Origin: Martinezella hainanensis
GTDB taxonomy: Bacteria; Pseudomonadota; Alphaproteobacteria; Rhizobiales; Rhizobiaceae
Assembly: GCF_900094555.1 (NCBI RefSeq)
Contig: NZ_FMAC01000009.1
Span: 186,001-250,000, forward strand
Length of the DNA: 64,000 nucleotides
Direction: 5' to 3'
Below the pieces are notes generated by a model, which had not been told where the DNA came from, did not search any database, and saw only the letters and a list, made by a program, of their open reading frames with translations. Positions within the stretch are counted from its first letter, which is position 1. Each line of letters opens with the position of its first letter. Below, in pieces: positions 8,413-17,672 of this stretch. Both the position numbers and the translations under genes were made by a program.

Positions 8413-9309
8413 ATGACCAATCTAGGGGATCTCGAAATCTTCGCCAGCGTCGTCGCGACCGGCAGCATGTCGCTGACCGGCCGCGCGCTCGGTTTTTCTC
8501 CCGCCGTCATCTCCAAGCGCATCAAGCGCCTGGAGGATAGGCTCGGCACCCGGCTCCTGCAGCGCACCACGCGGCAGATTTCGCTGACGGAGGCGGGCCA
8601 GGGTTTCTATGACCGCGTGCTTGCCATTCTTGCCGGGCTCGAAGAGGCAGAAGCCTATATTGCCGGGCGCTCCTCGCAGATGCACGGCACGCTGAAAATA
8701 TCAGCCCCGACCTCCTTCGGCCGTCTGCACATCGCGCCGCATCTGAAATCCTTCATGCAGGCGCATCCCGAGCTGGCGCTCAATCTCGTGCTCAGCGACG
8801 AATTTGTCGATATCGTCGGCGGCGGCTTCGATCTTGCCATCCGCATTGCCGAACTGACCGATTCCAGCCTTGTCGCGCGCAGGCTCGCTCCGGTGCGCCG
8901 CGTGCTCTGCGCGTCCCCCGCGTACATCGACGCCCATGGCCTTCCGCAGGATATCGACGATCTGCGCCGGCATATCTGCCTACCGGCGCACAATCTCGAT
9001 CCGTGGCGGCTGGAGGGGCCGAAAGGCAGCCTGATCTTCCGCCCCGAGGGCAGGCTCATCACCAACTCCAGCGAGGTCGTGCGCGAAGCCGTGATCGCCG
9101 GCCTCGGTATCGCGCTGCGCTCCACCTGGGACATCGGGCCGGAGCTGCGCGACGGCCGCCTCGTGCAGGTGCTGCCAGCCTATGAAGGTTCGCACAATGT
9201 CACGCTTTCGGCCGTTTATCCCAGCCGGCAGTTCCTGCCGGCAAAGGTGCGCGTCTTCATCGATTTCCTGGCGGAACTTTACGGCCCGGTTCCCTATTGG
9301 GAAAGATAA
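8413..9309 (+). CDS. LysR-family regulator, probable controller of glcDEF
   Basis: A 298-residue LysR-type transcriptional regulator. An N-terminal winged HTH (FASVVATGSMSLTGRALGFSPAVISKRI, split here only by description) occupies residues 1-60, followed by a periplasmic-binding-like effector domain from about residue 90. It resembles the DmlR/CrgA-type branch. It is divergent from glcDEF, separated by 122 bp carrying an inverted repeat, so glycolate or a related 2-hydroxyacid is an inferred effector. Confidence 0.9.
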   Translation: MTNLGDLEIFASVVATGSMSLTGRALGFSPAVISKRIKRLEDRLGTRLLQRTTRQISLTEAGQGFYDRVLAILAGLEEAEAYIAGRSSQMHGTLKISAPTSFGRLHIAPHLKSFMQAHPELALNLVLSDEFVDIVGGGFDLAIRIAELTDSSLVARRLAPVRRVLCASPAYIDAHGLPQDIDDLRRHICLPAHNLDPWRLEGPKGSLIFRPEGRLITNSSEVVREAVIAGLGIALRSTWDIGPELRDGRLVQVLPAYEGSHNVTLSAVYPSRQFLPAKVRVFIDFLAELYGPVPYWER

Positions 9310-9336
9310 GTGCCGTAGAGGTTCGAGGAGACCGCC

Positions 9337-9900
9337 ATGTCCGGGCCTGAAATCATCCGTTCCGATCTTGCCCTAAACGGGAAGACGCGCCTCACCGTGG
9401 CGCTTGGCGACATCACCAAGTTCTCGGTCCATGCCATCGTCAACGCCGCCAACAGCAGCCTGCTCGGCGGCGGTGGCGTGGATGGCGCGATCCACAGGGC
9501 CGCCGGGCCAGACCTGCTAGCGGAATGCCGGACGCTGAACGGCTGCAAGACCGGGCAGGCAAAGATGACGGGCGGATATCGCCTGCCGGCCAAGCATGTG
9601 ATCCATACGGTCGGCCCGGTCTGGAATGGCGGCGACCATGGCGAAGAGGAGCTGCTTGCCGGCTGCTATCGCAACAGCCTTGGCCTTGCCCGGCAGCACG
9701 GCCTGAAGATGATCGCCTTTCCCGCCATCTCGACGGGCATTTACCGCTTTCCCGCCGAGCCGGCGACGAAGATCGCAATAGGCACCACGCTTGCCGAAAG
9801 CAAGGATGGCGCCTTTGACGAGATCATCTTCTGCTGCTTCGGCGACGAGATGGCAGCGCTCTATGATCGATTGCTGCCGCAGGCGTTGGCCGAAACCTGA
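9337..9900 (+). CDS. ymdB: Macro-domain O-acetyl-ADP-ribose deacetylase
   Basis: A 187-residue single macro domain of the MacroD/YmdB class. Characteristic segments are VNAANSSLLGGGGVDGAIH (ADP-ribose-binding loop and catalytic Asp), KMTGGYRLPAKHVIHTVGPVW and the diphosphate loop AISTGIYRFP. These enzymes hydrolyse O-acetyl-ADP-ribose and remove mono-ADP-ribose from acidic residues; E. coli YmdB also modulates RNase III. It is 27 bp downstream of the LysR gene on the same strand and could be co-transcribed. No sirtuin gene is nearby. Confidence 0.94.
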   Translation: MSGPEIIRSDLALNGKTRLTVALGDITKFSVHAIVNAANSSLLGGGGVDGAIHRAAGPDLLAECRTLNGCKTGQAKMTGGYRLPAKHVIHTVGPVWNGGDHGEEELLAGCYRNSLGLARQHGLKMIAFPAISTGIYRFPAEPATKIAIGTTLAESKDGAFDEIIFCCFGDEMAALYDRLLPQALAET

Positions 9901-9903
9901 TGC

Positions 9904-11067
9904 TTAGCGCGCCAGATCGAGGTAGGCGGAGGCGACCATGGCGTCGATATCGGCCGGAACCGGGATGACGCAGGCTTCCTTCCCAAGGTTGCCCTTGGCG
10001 ACTCGTTCCAGGCAGCGGGCCTGCAAGGCAAAGCCGAGATCCATGGATTCGACCGTGTTGCCGAGCGGACGCGGGCCGGCCAGATTGGCCATGTGGCCGC
10101 CGCCAAGAATATGGAAGGCACGGCCATCGCGCATGCGGACGGTCTCGATCTGCTCGGCTTCATAACGATCGACACCGACAACATCGGGACTGCTGCGGAA
10201 GCCCTCGACATCGATTTCATGCGGGAAATGGCCACCATTCATCAGGATCGCGCCGTCCTTGATCAAGGGCAGATCGGCGACCGTGATGATATCCGGATAG
10301 CCTGTCACGGTGACCAGCACATCGGCGGAACGGATCGCTGCGTCACGCAACCGCGTTGAAAAGCCGTCGAGATGCGCTTCAAGCGTCGTGACCGGATCGA
10401 TATCGACGACGCTGACGGCTGAGAACGCATTGCGGAAGCACGCCGCCGTGCCCTTGCCGCAAGCGCCGTAACCGAAGACGGTGACGCGCTTGCCGTTGGT
10501 GGAGCGGTTGGTGAAGCGCAGATAGCTCTCGAACATGCTCTGCCCGACGGCATGCCGGTTTTCGGCGAATTGCTTGATCGGGCTATCGTTGATGACGAGG
10601 ATCGGCATGTTGAGCTTGTCGCGCATCGGCATGAGACGGGTGCGGCCGGATGTGGTTTCCTCGGTGCCTCCGAGCAGGTTTGCATAGAGCTTGTCGGCCG
10701 CGCGGGCAAAAAGATCGCCGCCATTGTCAAGCAGCAGGTCCGGCTTTTCCGCCAGGATCGCATCGAGGCTCGCCCCATGCTCCTCGGCATCGCGGGTCTG
10801 CGTTGCGAAGACCTTGATCCCCTGAGCGCGCAGATAGTCCACCGTCTCAGGCTGGGTGCTGTTGAGGTTTCCGGTGCAGACGAGATCGGCGCCGCCAGCC
10901 CGCAGCGTCATCAGCAGCGCGACCGTCTTCGGCTCGAGATGAATACCCGTGCCGATGGTGAGACCAGCAAAGGGCTTGGTGTCGCGGAATTCCGCGGCCG
11001 TTGCAGCCAGGAGCCGGCAGCTGCGCGCCACCCAGTCGATACGGGAAAGAGAAGAAGACTGATCCAT
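9904..11067 (-). CDS. Adenosylhomocysteinase-like NAD-binding protein (divergent paralogue)
   Basis: A 387-residue protein of the S-adenosylhomocysteine hydrolase superfamily. Recognisable SAHH segments are GIHLEPKTVAL, CTGNLNSTQ, LDNGGD, GGTEETTSG, the Rossmann motif GYGACGKGTA, and NGGHFPHEID. It differs from true SAHH in several ways: it is about 40-80 residues shorter, lacks the C-terminal Lys/Tyr tail that completes the partner subunit's NAD site, and has AEN where SAHH has the catalytic FDN (Asp to Glu). A different substrate or a degenerate activity is likely. The same-strand LysR gene 126 bp upstream may control it. Confidence 0.75.
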   Translation of the reverse strand: MDQSSSLSRIDWVARSCRLLAATAAEFRDTKPFAGLTIGTGIHLEPKTVALLMTLRAGGADLVCTGNLNSTQPETVDYLRAQGIKVFATQTRDAEEHGASLDAILAEKPDLLLDNGGDLFARAADKLYANLLGGTEETTSGRTRLMPMRDKLNMPILVINDSPIKQFAENRHAVGQSMFESYLRFTNRSTNGKRVTVFGYGACGKGTAACFRNAFSAVSVVDIDPVTTLEAHLDGFSTRLRDAAIRSADVLVTVTGYPDIITVADLPLIKDGAILMNGGHFPHEIDVEGFRSSPDVVGVDRYEAEQIETVRMRDGRAFHILGGGHMANLAGPRPLGNTVESMDLGFALQARCLERVAKGNLGKEACVIPVPADIDAMVASAYLDLAR

Positions 11068-11193
11068 GATGCGCTCCTGCCGGCTTGTTCTATGCCGCGA
11101 TCTGGCATGATGGCAAAGGCCGTGTCGATGGACATTGCAATGCGTCGCATGGCAGAAAATCTGCCATGCGACGCGCCTTGCCTTGATGTTTTG

Positions 11194-12102
11194 CTAAGTC
11201 GGTTCGGCTCCCGCTTCGCTTAGCCAATCTGCCAATCGCACAAGTGCCGGATCCTTCACATCGCTGCTGCGGATGCTGAGGCTGTAGCCTGCCGGCCTGC
11301 GGATGAAGCCAAAGGGGGCGACCAGGGCGCCACGGTCGATATCCTCGCCGATGGCAGTGCGCGGCACGATCGCGACCCCGAGACCCGAGCGGGCGGCGCC
11401 GATTGCCAGCAACAGGTCTTCGAATTCGCGATTGCCGGCAAAGCTGACGGGCGCATGTCCGCTTTCGGCAAACCAGTCACCCCACAGGCTCGGTGCCGAG
11501 CGGCTTGAAAGAGCAACGGCGGCGCCAAGAGCCTTGACGCCCTCGACAAGCCCGAGCCGACCTGTAACATCAGGCGTTGCGACAGGCCCGAACTCATCCT
11601 CCATGAAGCGAATGGCCGTGATATCGCGCATCGGCCTGTATTCGCCGCCCATGATGACCGCTTCGAGATCGGCGCGCATGGCGAGAGGCTCCACCATCGC
11701 CATCGGCACGATATCTATATCGATATCCTGAAGCGCCGCCTGCAGCGCCGCAACGCGCGGCATCAGCCACCAGACGGCGAAGGCCGAGGGAACACCGAGC
11801 CGGATCGAGCGCCGGCCTCCGATCGAAAGCTCCGACGAGGCCCGCGTCAGGATACCAAAGGCGACGCCGACAGAATCGGCAAATGCCCTGCCCTTCGGCG
11901 TTAGCACCAGCCTGCCGTTTTCCCGATCGAACAGGGACACGCCAAAATGGGCTTCCAGGAGGTTCAATTGCTGCCGGACGGCACCCCGCACGACCCCGAG
12001 TTCGTCGGCTGCCTTCAAGATGCTGCCGCGCCGCGCCACAGCGTCGAAGGCGCGAAGCGCGTTCAAGGGCGGCAGACGTCGAGGCGGTACGCGTCCGGAC
12101 AT
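11194..12102 (-). CDS. LysR-family regulator, GcvA-like
   Basis: A 302-residue LysR regulator with the N-terminus MSGRVPPRRLPPLNALRAF typical of the GcvA/AmpR branch. The HTH lies at about residues 10-65 and the effector-binding domain at about 95-295. An ATG at 12102 was chosen over an upstream in-frame start because it gives the canonical family N-terminus, though the Shine-Dalgarno is weak (purine-rich AAGAAAG). It lies upstream of, and on the same strand as, the SAHH-like gene, which is the most obvious target. Confidence 0.88.
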   Translation of the reverse strand: MSGRVPPRRLPPLNALRAFDAVARRGSILKAADELGVVRGAVRQQLNLLEAHFGVSLFDRENGRLVLTPKGRAFADSVGVAFGILTRASSELSIGGRRSIRLGVPSAFAVWWLMPRVAALQAALQDIDIDIVPMAMVEPLAMRADLEAVIMGGEYRPMRDITAIRFMEDEFGPVATPDVTGRLGLVEGVKALGAAVALSSRSAPSLWGDWFAESGHAPVSFAGNREFEDLLLAIGAARSGLGVAIVPRTAIGEDIDRGALVAPFGFIRRPAGYSLSIRSSDVKDPALVRLADWLSEAGAEPT

Positions 12103-12352
12103 GGTAAGTTTTTCTTTCTTTCCAAAACGATAGCAGCCACACCCAAGCAATTGCGCCATCTGCGGCACGAAAATGCTGTTGAATGTCGCTTTCAGCACAA
12201 TCGCTGGCGAATATCAGAAGGCAAATCTTTGCACTTTTATCTATGCAGCACTCAATAAATTTGTGGGGAAATACCATATAGCCTTATATGGAACGCAAAA
12301 TTTTTCCACACCGTGATAATATAGAATCGATACGTCACTCCAACTCCTAAAG

Positions 12353-12862
12353 GTGAACCGACAATTGGCCTTTCTCAGCCGCATAGCAAATGATGTGCAA
12401 CTCATGTTTCGGCGTCCGCCGCGACAGCAATATGCTGCGCTTTGTTATCGCGTGAAAAGGAAAACCGGTCATCTCGAGATGTTGTTGCTGACCAGTCGCG
12501 ACACCGGCCGCTGGGTCATTCCCAAGGGATGGCCGATGCCCGGCAAGCTCTCCCATGAAGTCGCTGCCCGCGAGGCCTACGAAGAGGCGGGCGTGCGCGG
12601 CGTAGTGGAAACCGAGCCGCTGGGCTCGTTCGGCTATGACAAGGTGCTGAAGGACGGCATTCAGGTGCCGTGCCGGGTGCAGGTCTACGCCCTCGAAGTC
12701 AGCGAACTCGCCAAGAACTTCAAGGAAAAAGGCGAACGCTCCATGGAGTGGGTTTCCTGCGAGGAAGCCGCCGAACGCGTGCATGAACCGGAGCTGCATG
12801 ATCTCATTCTCGCCTTCGCGAAGCGAAGGACGGCCGCTCCGGCGATTTCGCAAGCGAAGTAA
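12353..12862 (+). CDS. Nudix hydrolase
   Basis: A 169-residue cytoplasmic Nudix protein. The Nudix box runs from the PKGWPM motif through GKLSHEVAAREAYEEAGV at about residues 55-85, with the catalytic REAYEEAG core intact. The PKGWP lead-in is typical of alphaproteobacterial Nudix enzymes related to diphosphoinositol/dinucleotide polyphosphate hydrolases; the substrate cannot be read from sequence. The start is GTG at 12353; an in-frame ATG about 17 codons in is an alternative. It is about 96 bp upstream of a Pit phosphate transporter gene on the same strand. Confidence 0.88.
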   Translation: MNRQLAFLSRIANDVQLMFRRPPRQQYAALCYRVKRKTGHLEMLLLTSRDTGRWVIPKGWPMPGKLSHEVAAREAYEEAGVRGVVETEPLGSFGYDKVLKDGIQVPCRVQVYALEVSELAKNFKEKGERSMEWVSCEEAAERVHEPELHDLILAFAKRRTAAPAISQAK

Positions 12863-12904
12863 GCCACATTACCCACAAAAAACTGTGTCAGTATGCATGG
12901 TGGA

Positions 12905-12933
12905 TATTGCGCGCCTTATCGGGCGGCGCAATA
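12905..12933. promoter_or_regulatory. Inverted repeat upstream of the Pit gene
   Basis: TATTGCGC...GCGCAATA (8-bp perfect arms with a 13-bp loop) lies between the Nudix stop and the Pit start. It could be a protein-binding dyad or an attenuating stem-loop in the Pit leader. No Pho box that I could recognise is present. Confidence 0.35.
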
Positions 12934-12958
12934 CGAGAATTTTGATCCAGAGAATTGC

Positions 12959-14494
12959 ATGCCCGACCGACCGGCCACACCAGTAAAAAGGACGCTCGAC
13001 AAGGACCTCGACAAATTCACTTATGTCGAGGACGCGACCCATCACGTCACGAGGCGTCTGGTGGCGCCGGGCATCGGTCTGATCTTCCTCGGTCTCGCCA
13101 TGGTCTTTGCCGGCATCTACGTGTTCGACCAGCCCCGCGCAACGCTGATTTTCGCCGCCGTCGCCCTTGCCGGCTATATGGCCCTGAACATCGGCGCCAA
13201 GGACGTCGCCAACAATGTCGGCGCCGCCGTCGGCGCACGTGCGATCACCATGACGCAAGCGCTCGTCATGGCGGCCATCTTCGAGATCCTCGGCGCTACG
13301 ATCGCCGGCGGTCCTGTCATCAATACGATTTCGACTCATATCGTCGACACCAACCGCATCATCAGCATCGGCAAGCTTGCCTGGCTGATGATGGCGGCGC
13401 TGCTCGCCGCAGCGCTCTGGATCAACTTCGCCACCTGGCGGAAGGCTCCAGTTTCAACCACCCATACGATCGTGGGCGCCGTTGTCGGCGCGGGTGCAGC
13501 CGCCGTTGGCCCGGAACTCGTGAACTGGAACGTGCTGGCGGCAATCTCGGCCGGCTGGGTCATAACGCCCTTTCTCGGCGGCACAATCGCCGCCAGCATC
13601 CTCTATTTCATCGAGACATTCATCATCTACCGCGACGACAAGATCGCCGCTGCGCGCCACTGGATTCCCATCCTGATCGGATTGATGGCCGGCGCCTTTG
13701 CGGGCTATCTCGTCGTTCAGCTCGAGCCCAAGGGCGTGATCCCCAATATCGCGAACCTTGCGATCGGGATCGGCATCGGCATCATCGCCTGGCTTGCCGC
13801 GCGGCCGCTGGTGGCAGCGCAATCGGTCGGGCTGGAAAACAAGAACAGCTCGCTGCGCAAGCTTTTCCGGCTGCCCCTGATCTGTTCGGCAGCGCTGATG
13901 TCCTTCGCGCATGGAGCCAACGATGTTGCCAACGCCATCGGCCCGCTGGCCGCCATCGTGCGCGATATCGGCCTTGGCGGCTCGATCGGCGTGATCGCCG
14001 AGACGACCACGCAGAAAGCGCCCTTCTGGGTCGTCATGATCGGCGGCTGCGGCATTTCCGTGGGCGTGCTGCTTTATGGGCCACGACTCATCCGCCTGCT
14101 TGGCGAACAGATCACCAAGCTTAACCCGATGCGGGCCTATTGCGTGGCGGTCTCCGCCGCGCTCACCGTCATCGTCGCCGCCTGGTTCGGCTTTCCGGTG
14201 AGCTCGACCCATATTGCCGTCGGCGCGGTCTTCGGGGTCGGCTTCTTCCGCGAGTGGTCAACCAGCCGCTCCAAGCGGCGCTTCGCCTATATGCGCAAGC
14301 GGGCTGAAGCTGCCGGCATTGCCTGGATCGAGCCGGAGGCCACAGACGAGCGCAATCCCGATGAGGTTCATCGCCGCCGGCTTGTGCGCCGCTCACATTT
14401 CATGACCATCATCGCCGCCTGGGCGATCACCGTGCCGGTCGCTGCCTTGCTTGCCGCCGCCGTATATTGGGTTATGGTCGCGCTCTTCATTTAG
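12959..14494 (+). CDS. pit: Pit-family inorganic phosphate transporter
   Basis: A 511-residue polytopic membrane protein of the PiT family (low-affinity, H+/metal-phosphate symport). The two repeated signature motifs are present: ALNIGAKDVANNVG near residue 75 and FAHGANDVANAIGP near residue 320, each followed by a conserved PVSTTHT/PVSSTHI segment. About 10-12 hydrophobic segments are visible, with a cytoplasmic basic loop near residues 430-475. The start ATG at 12959 (MPDRPATPVK) gives a sensible cytoplasmic N-terminus; a longer in-frame start exists upstream. No PhoU-like partner gene is adjacent. Confidence 0.93.
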   Translation: MPDRPATPVKRTLDKDLDKFTYVEDATHHVTRRLVAPGIGLIFLGLAMVFAGIYVFDQPRATLIFAAVALAGYMALNIGAKDVANNVGAAVGARAITMTQALVMAAIFEILGATIAGGPVINTISTHIVDTNRIISIGKLAWLMMAALLAAALWINFATWRKAPVSTTHTIVGAVVGAGAAAVGPELVNWNVLAAISAGWVITPFLGGTIAASILYFIETFIIYRDDKIAAARHWIPILIGLMAGAFAGYLVVQLEPKGVIPNIANLAIGIGIGIIAWLAARPLVAAQSVGLENKNSSLRKLFRLPLICSAALMSFAHGANDVANAIGPLAAIVRDIGLGGSIGVIAETTTQKAPFWVVMIGGCGISVGVLLYGPRLIRLLGEQITKLNPMRAYCVAVSAALTVIVAAWFGFPVSSTHIAVGAVFGVGFFREWSTSRSKRRFAYMRKRAEAAGIAWIEPEATDERNPDEVHRRRLVRRSHFMTIIAAWAITVPVAALLAAAVYWVMVALFI

Positions 14495-14533
14495 AGCGGT
14501 TCGGCTTCTCGTCGAATCTTCGAGCCGCTCCAT
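14494..14533. repeat. Short GAGCGG palindrome after the Pit gene
   Basis: GAGCGGTTCG...CGAGCCGCTC forms a 10-bp stem with one G-T pair immediately after the Pit stop. The ends resemble those of the RIME-like element at 4.2 kb, so it is probably a shortened intergenic element serving as a transcript end. Confidence 0.5.
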
Positions 14534-14564
14534 CGCATTGCTTAAGGAATTCCGGGGGTAATCC

Positions 14565-15302
14565 ATGCGCGCCAATTTCCGCATGCAGCGGCTGTACGTG
14601 GCATCAGACATCAAGGCTGGGATCGCAATCGAGGCCGAACAGGATCAGTTCAACTATCTCGCCAATGTGCTGCGCATGGAGGATGGTGCCGAACTACTTG
14701 TGTTCAACGGGCGCGATGGCGAATGGAAAGTCAGCGTCTCCTTCCCCACCCGCAAGCGCATTCTGCTGACGCCGATCGAGGAAACGAGGCCGCAGCCGGC
14801 CCCGTCCGATCTCCATTATCTCTTCGCGCCGCTGAAAGTCGGACGGCTCGATTATCTCGTGCAGAAGGCAGTCGAGATGGGCGCCGGCCTGCTGCAGCCG
14901 GTCATGACGCAGCACGTGCAGGGTAAGATCACCAATCTCGACAAGGTCAAGGCCAACGTCATCGAAGCGGCGGAGCAATGCGGCATTCTCGGCATTCCCG
15001 ATGTCGCCGAACCGGTGAAGCTTGCCGACCTCCTCACCCGCTGGCCACGCGAGCGGCGCATCATCTATTGCGACGAGGGCGATGCCGGGCAAAACCCGCT
15101 GCCGCTGCTAACGCAGGTGAAGGAGAAGCATCTGGCGCTGCTGGTCGGCCCTGAAGGCGGTTTTTCCGAGGAGGAGCGCGCCCTGCTGCGCAGCCTCGAT
15201 TTCGTCACAGCCATTCCGCTCGGCCCGCGCATCCTGCGTGCCGACACGGCCGCCGTTGCCGCCATGGCGGTGATCCAGGCAGCGATCGGCGACTGGAACT
15301 GA
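14565..15302 (+). CDS. rsmE: 16S rRNA (uracil1498-N3)-methyltransferase RsmE
   Basis: A 245-residue SPOUT-fold rRNA methyltransferase that makes m3U1498 in 16S rRNA. It has an N-terminal PUA-like domain (about 1-75) and a C-terminal trefoil-knot domain with the AdoMet-binding motifs VGPEGGFSEEE and LGPRILRADTA. The length is normal. In many rhizobia rsmE sits directly upstream of gshA; here a LysE-type gene on the opposite strand lies between them. Confidence 0.95.
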   Translation: MRANFRMQRLYVASDIKAGIAIEAEQDQFNYLANVLRMEDGAELLVFNGRDGEWKVSVSFPTRKRILLTPIEETRPQPAPSDLHYLFAPLKVGRLDYLVQKAVEMGAGLLQPVMTQHVQGKITNLDKVKANVIEAAEQCGILGIPDVAEPVKLADLLTRWPRERRIIYCDEGDAGQNPLPLLTQVKEKHLALLVGPEGGFSEEERALLRSLDFVTAIPLGPRILRADTAAVAAMAVIQAAIGDWN

Positions 15303-15306
15303 CACT

Positions 15307-15921
15307 TCACTCCAGAACGGCGGCGATGGTTGTCACGATCAGCAGGATCGCCAGCGAGATGTTGACGATCCGCGAGATCTTCGGATCTTGAAGGAAACGG
15401 GACAGAGAAGCACCAACAAGAAGCCAGACCATATGGATGGCGACGATCATTCCCGTGAGCAGCGCGACCTTTGCCGCAGCGTCGAGCATTCGCTGGTTCT
15501 GAAACAGGCTCACGCCGGCAAAGACGGCTGCGATCGCGAGATAAGCCTTGGGGTTGGCGACGGCCAGCAGGAAGCCACCGGAAAAGGCTGGCGCGGCGAT
15601 CTGATCATCGCGGCGCGACAAAGGCGGAGCGGTAGCGATCTTGAATGCTAAGTAAAGGATATAGACCGCAGAAATCGCTGTCAGCACAAAGGCTCCGTGC
15701 GGCACAGAGAGCAGGATCGCGACGACGCCGGCCGCTACGGCGAGCAGGACAGCCACGGTGCCTGCGATAAGACCGGAGACATAGGCAAGCGACCGTCGAA
15801 AACCATAGGCCGCGCCCATCGCCGTCGCACTGATCGTCGAAGGACCGGGACTGCCCATGATAACCAGCGAGGCCAACAGCAGTGTCAGTATGGAATAGTA
15901 AAGGGCGTTCGAGCCGTTCAT
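15307..15921 (-). CDS. LysE/RhtB-family amino-acid exporter
   Basis: A 204-residue inner-membrane protein with about six hydrophobic segments. The N-terminal GSPGPSTISATAMGAAYGFRRSL block matches the LysE/RhtB signature (P-G-P followed by a G-R stretch), and an NPKAYL motif in the middle is also typical. It would export a basic or neutral amino acid or homoserine-lactone-like solute. It faces rsmE tail-to-tail (5 bp apart). There is no adjacent dedicated regulator; the 242-bp gap to gshA shows no other gene. Confidence 0.88.
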   Translation of the reverse strand: MNGSNALYYSILTLLLASLVIMGSPGPSTISATAMGAAYGFRRSLAYVSGLIAGTVAVLLAVAAGVVAILLSVPHGAFVLTAISAVYILYLAFKIATAPPLSRRDDQIAAPAFSGGFLLAVANPKAYLAIAAVFAGVSLFQNQRMLDAAAKVALLTGMIVAIHMVWLLVGASLSRFLQDPKISRIVNISLAILLIVTTIAAVLE

Positions 15922-16163
15922 TGATATGCTCCGCTAATGTCAGTGGAAGCAAAACTATCGGCGTGAATAGCGAGACGTCTTGAACGCTTGTGCAAATATG
16001 CCGGTGGCTGACATGGCTGTGATGCACTTGCGAGACATAAAATCCTATTTTTTTGAACGACCCTTGAAAGAAATTCACTTGCACCGTACCTCAATCCGCG
16101 TCAATCACCCTCCTATTGACCTGCGGCTGGCGCGGGTTCTCCTCCGAGATCTAAGGTAATACC

Positions 16164-17537
16164 ATGGCGCGCGATACTACCGACCAGACTCCGCTCTCCT
16201 CGGTCTCGGAAATGACGGCCTATCTGGCCGCCGGCAACAAGCCGAAGGAGAAATTCCGCATCGGCACCGAGCACGAAAAATTCGTGTTTTTCCGCGCCGA
16301 CAACAGCCCCGTGCCCTATTTCGGCGAGGCCAGCATTTCAGCACTCCTCACGGGGCTGCAGAAGAAGAGCGGCTGGGACCCGATCATGGATGGCGACAAC
16401 ATCATCGGGCTCGGCGAACCTACAGGCATGGGCGCGATCTCGATCGAGCCGGGCGGCCAGTTCGAACTCTCGGGTGCGCCGCTCGAAACCATCCACCAGA
16501 CCTGCAAGGAATCGAACAACCATCTGGCGACGGTGCGCGAGATCGCCGAGCCGATGGGCATTCGCTTCCTCGGCGTTGGCGGCAGCCCGAAATGGACGCT
16601 TGCCGAAACGCCGCGCATGCCGAAGTCGCGCTACGATATCATGACCCGCTACATGCCGAAGGTCGGCACCAAGGGTCTCGACATGATGTACCGCACCTGC
16701 ACGATCCAGGTGAACCTCGATTTCTCGTCGGAAGCCGACATGCGCCGCAAGATGCGCGTGTCGATGAAACTGCAGTCGCTGGCAACGGCGCTCTTTGCCT
16801 CCTCCCCCTTCACCGAAGGCAAGCCGAACGGGCTTTCCTCCTGGCGCGGCGAGATCTGGAAGGATACCGACAACCGCCGCGGCGGTCTGCTCGACTTTAC
16901 CTTCCGCGACGACTTCGGCTTCGAAGATTATGTGAAATGGGCGCTCGACGTTCCCATGTATTTCGTCGTTCGCGACGGTCGCTATCACGACTGTACCCAC
17001 GTCACCTTCCGCCAGTTCATGGACGGCGCGCTGAAGGGCGAAATCGCCGATTGGGAACCGACGATGGGCGACTGGACAAACCATCTCTCGACGCTGTTTC
17101 CCGACGTGCGCCTCAAGCGCTTCCTCGAAATGCGCGGTGCCGATGGCGGCCCCTGGCGGCGCATCTGCGCGCTGCCGGCGTTCTGGGTCGGGCTGCTCTA
17201 TGACGACGAGGCGCTGACGGCAGCCGACGAGCTGACCAAGGACTGGAGCTTCGACGAGGTCAACGCGCTGCGCGATGTCGTACCGGTTGAGGGTCTGAAA
17301 GCCTCGATCAAGGGCCACAGTCTTATGGATGTGGCGCGTGAAGCGGTCGGCATTTCCCGCCTCGGCCTGAAGAACCGTGGCCATTTGAACGGCGACGGCC
17401 AGGACGAAACCGTCTTCCTTGCGCCGCTCGATGAAGTGCTCGCCAAGAAGGGCACGCTCGCCGACGATCTGCTGATGCTCTACAACGGCCGCTGGAACCA
17501 GTCGGTCGAGCCGATCTTCGAGGAATATCAATACTGA
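16164..17537 (+). CDS. gshA: Glutamate-cysteine ligase, plant/alphaproteobacterial type
   Basis: A 457-residue cytoplasmic enzyme catalysing the first step of glutathione synthesis. FRIGTEHEKFVF near residue 35, ISIEPGGQFELSG near residue 95 and the MMYRTCTIQVNLDF segment near residue 175 are hallmarks of the GCS2 group shared by plants and rhizobia, distinct from the E. coli GshA group. Length matches the family (about 457). In rhizobia glutathione is important for symbiosis and stress tolerance. The gene appears monocistronic. Confidence 0.95.
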   Translation: MARDTTDQTPLSSVSEMTAYLAAGNKPKEKFRIGTEHEKFVFFRADNSPVPYFGEASISALLTGLQKKSGWDPIMDGDNIIGLGEPTGMGAISIEPGGQFELSGAPLETIHQTCKESNNHLATVREIAEPMGIRFLGVGGSPKWTLAETPRMPKSRYDIMTRYMPKVGTKGLDMMYRTCTIQVNLDFSSEADMRRKMRVSMKLQSLATALFASSPFTEGKPNGLSSWRGEIWKDTDNRRGGLLDFTFRDDFGFEDYVKWALDVPMYFVVRDGRYHDCTHVTFRQFMDGALKGEIADWEPTMGDWTNHLSTLFPDVRLKRFLEMRGADGGPWRRICALPAFWVGLLYDDEALTAADELTKDWSFDEVNALRDVVPVEGLKASIKGHSLMDVAREAVGISRLGLKNRGHLNGDGQDETVFLAPLDEVLAKKGTLADDLLMLYNGRWNQSVEPIFEEYQY

Positions 17538-17672
17538 TAGCGGTCTCGTCTGCTTTCCCGCTCTAATGTCATCGCGGCAGAAACCGGTATGCGCCCTCAT
17601 TTTTCCGCTATACTATCTGAATCAAGCGCCGCCTGATTCCGAAGCGGCCTCATAGCGGGGAAAGGGACTTCG

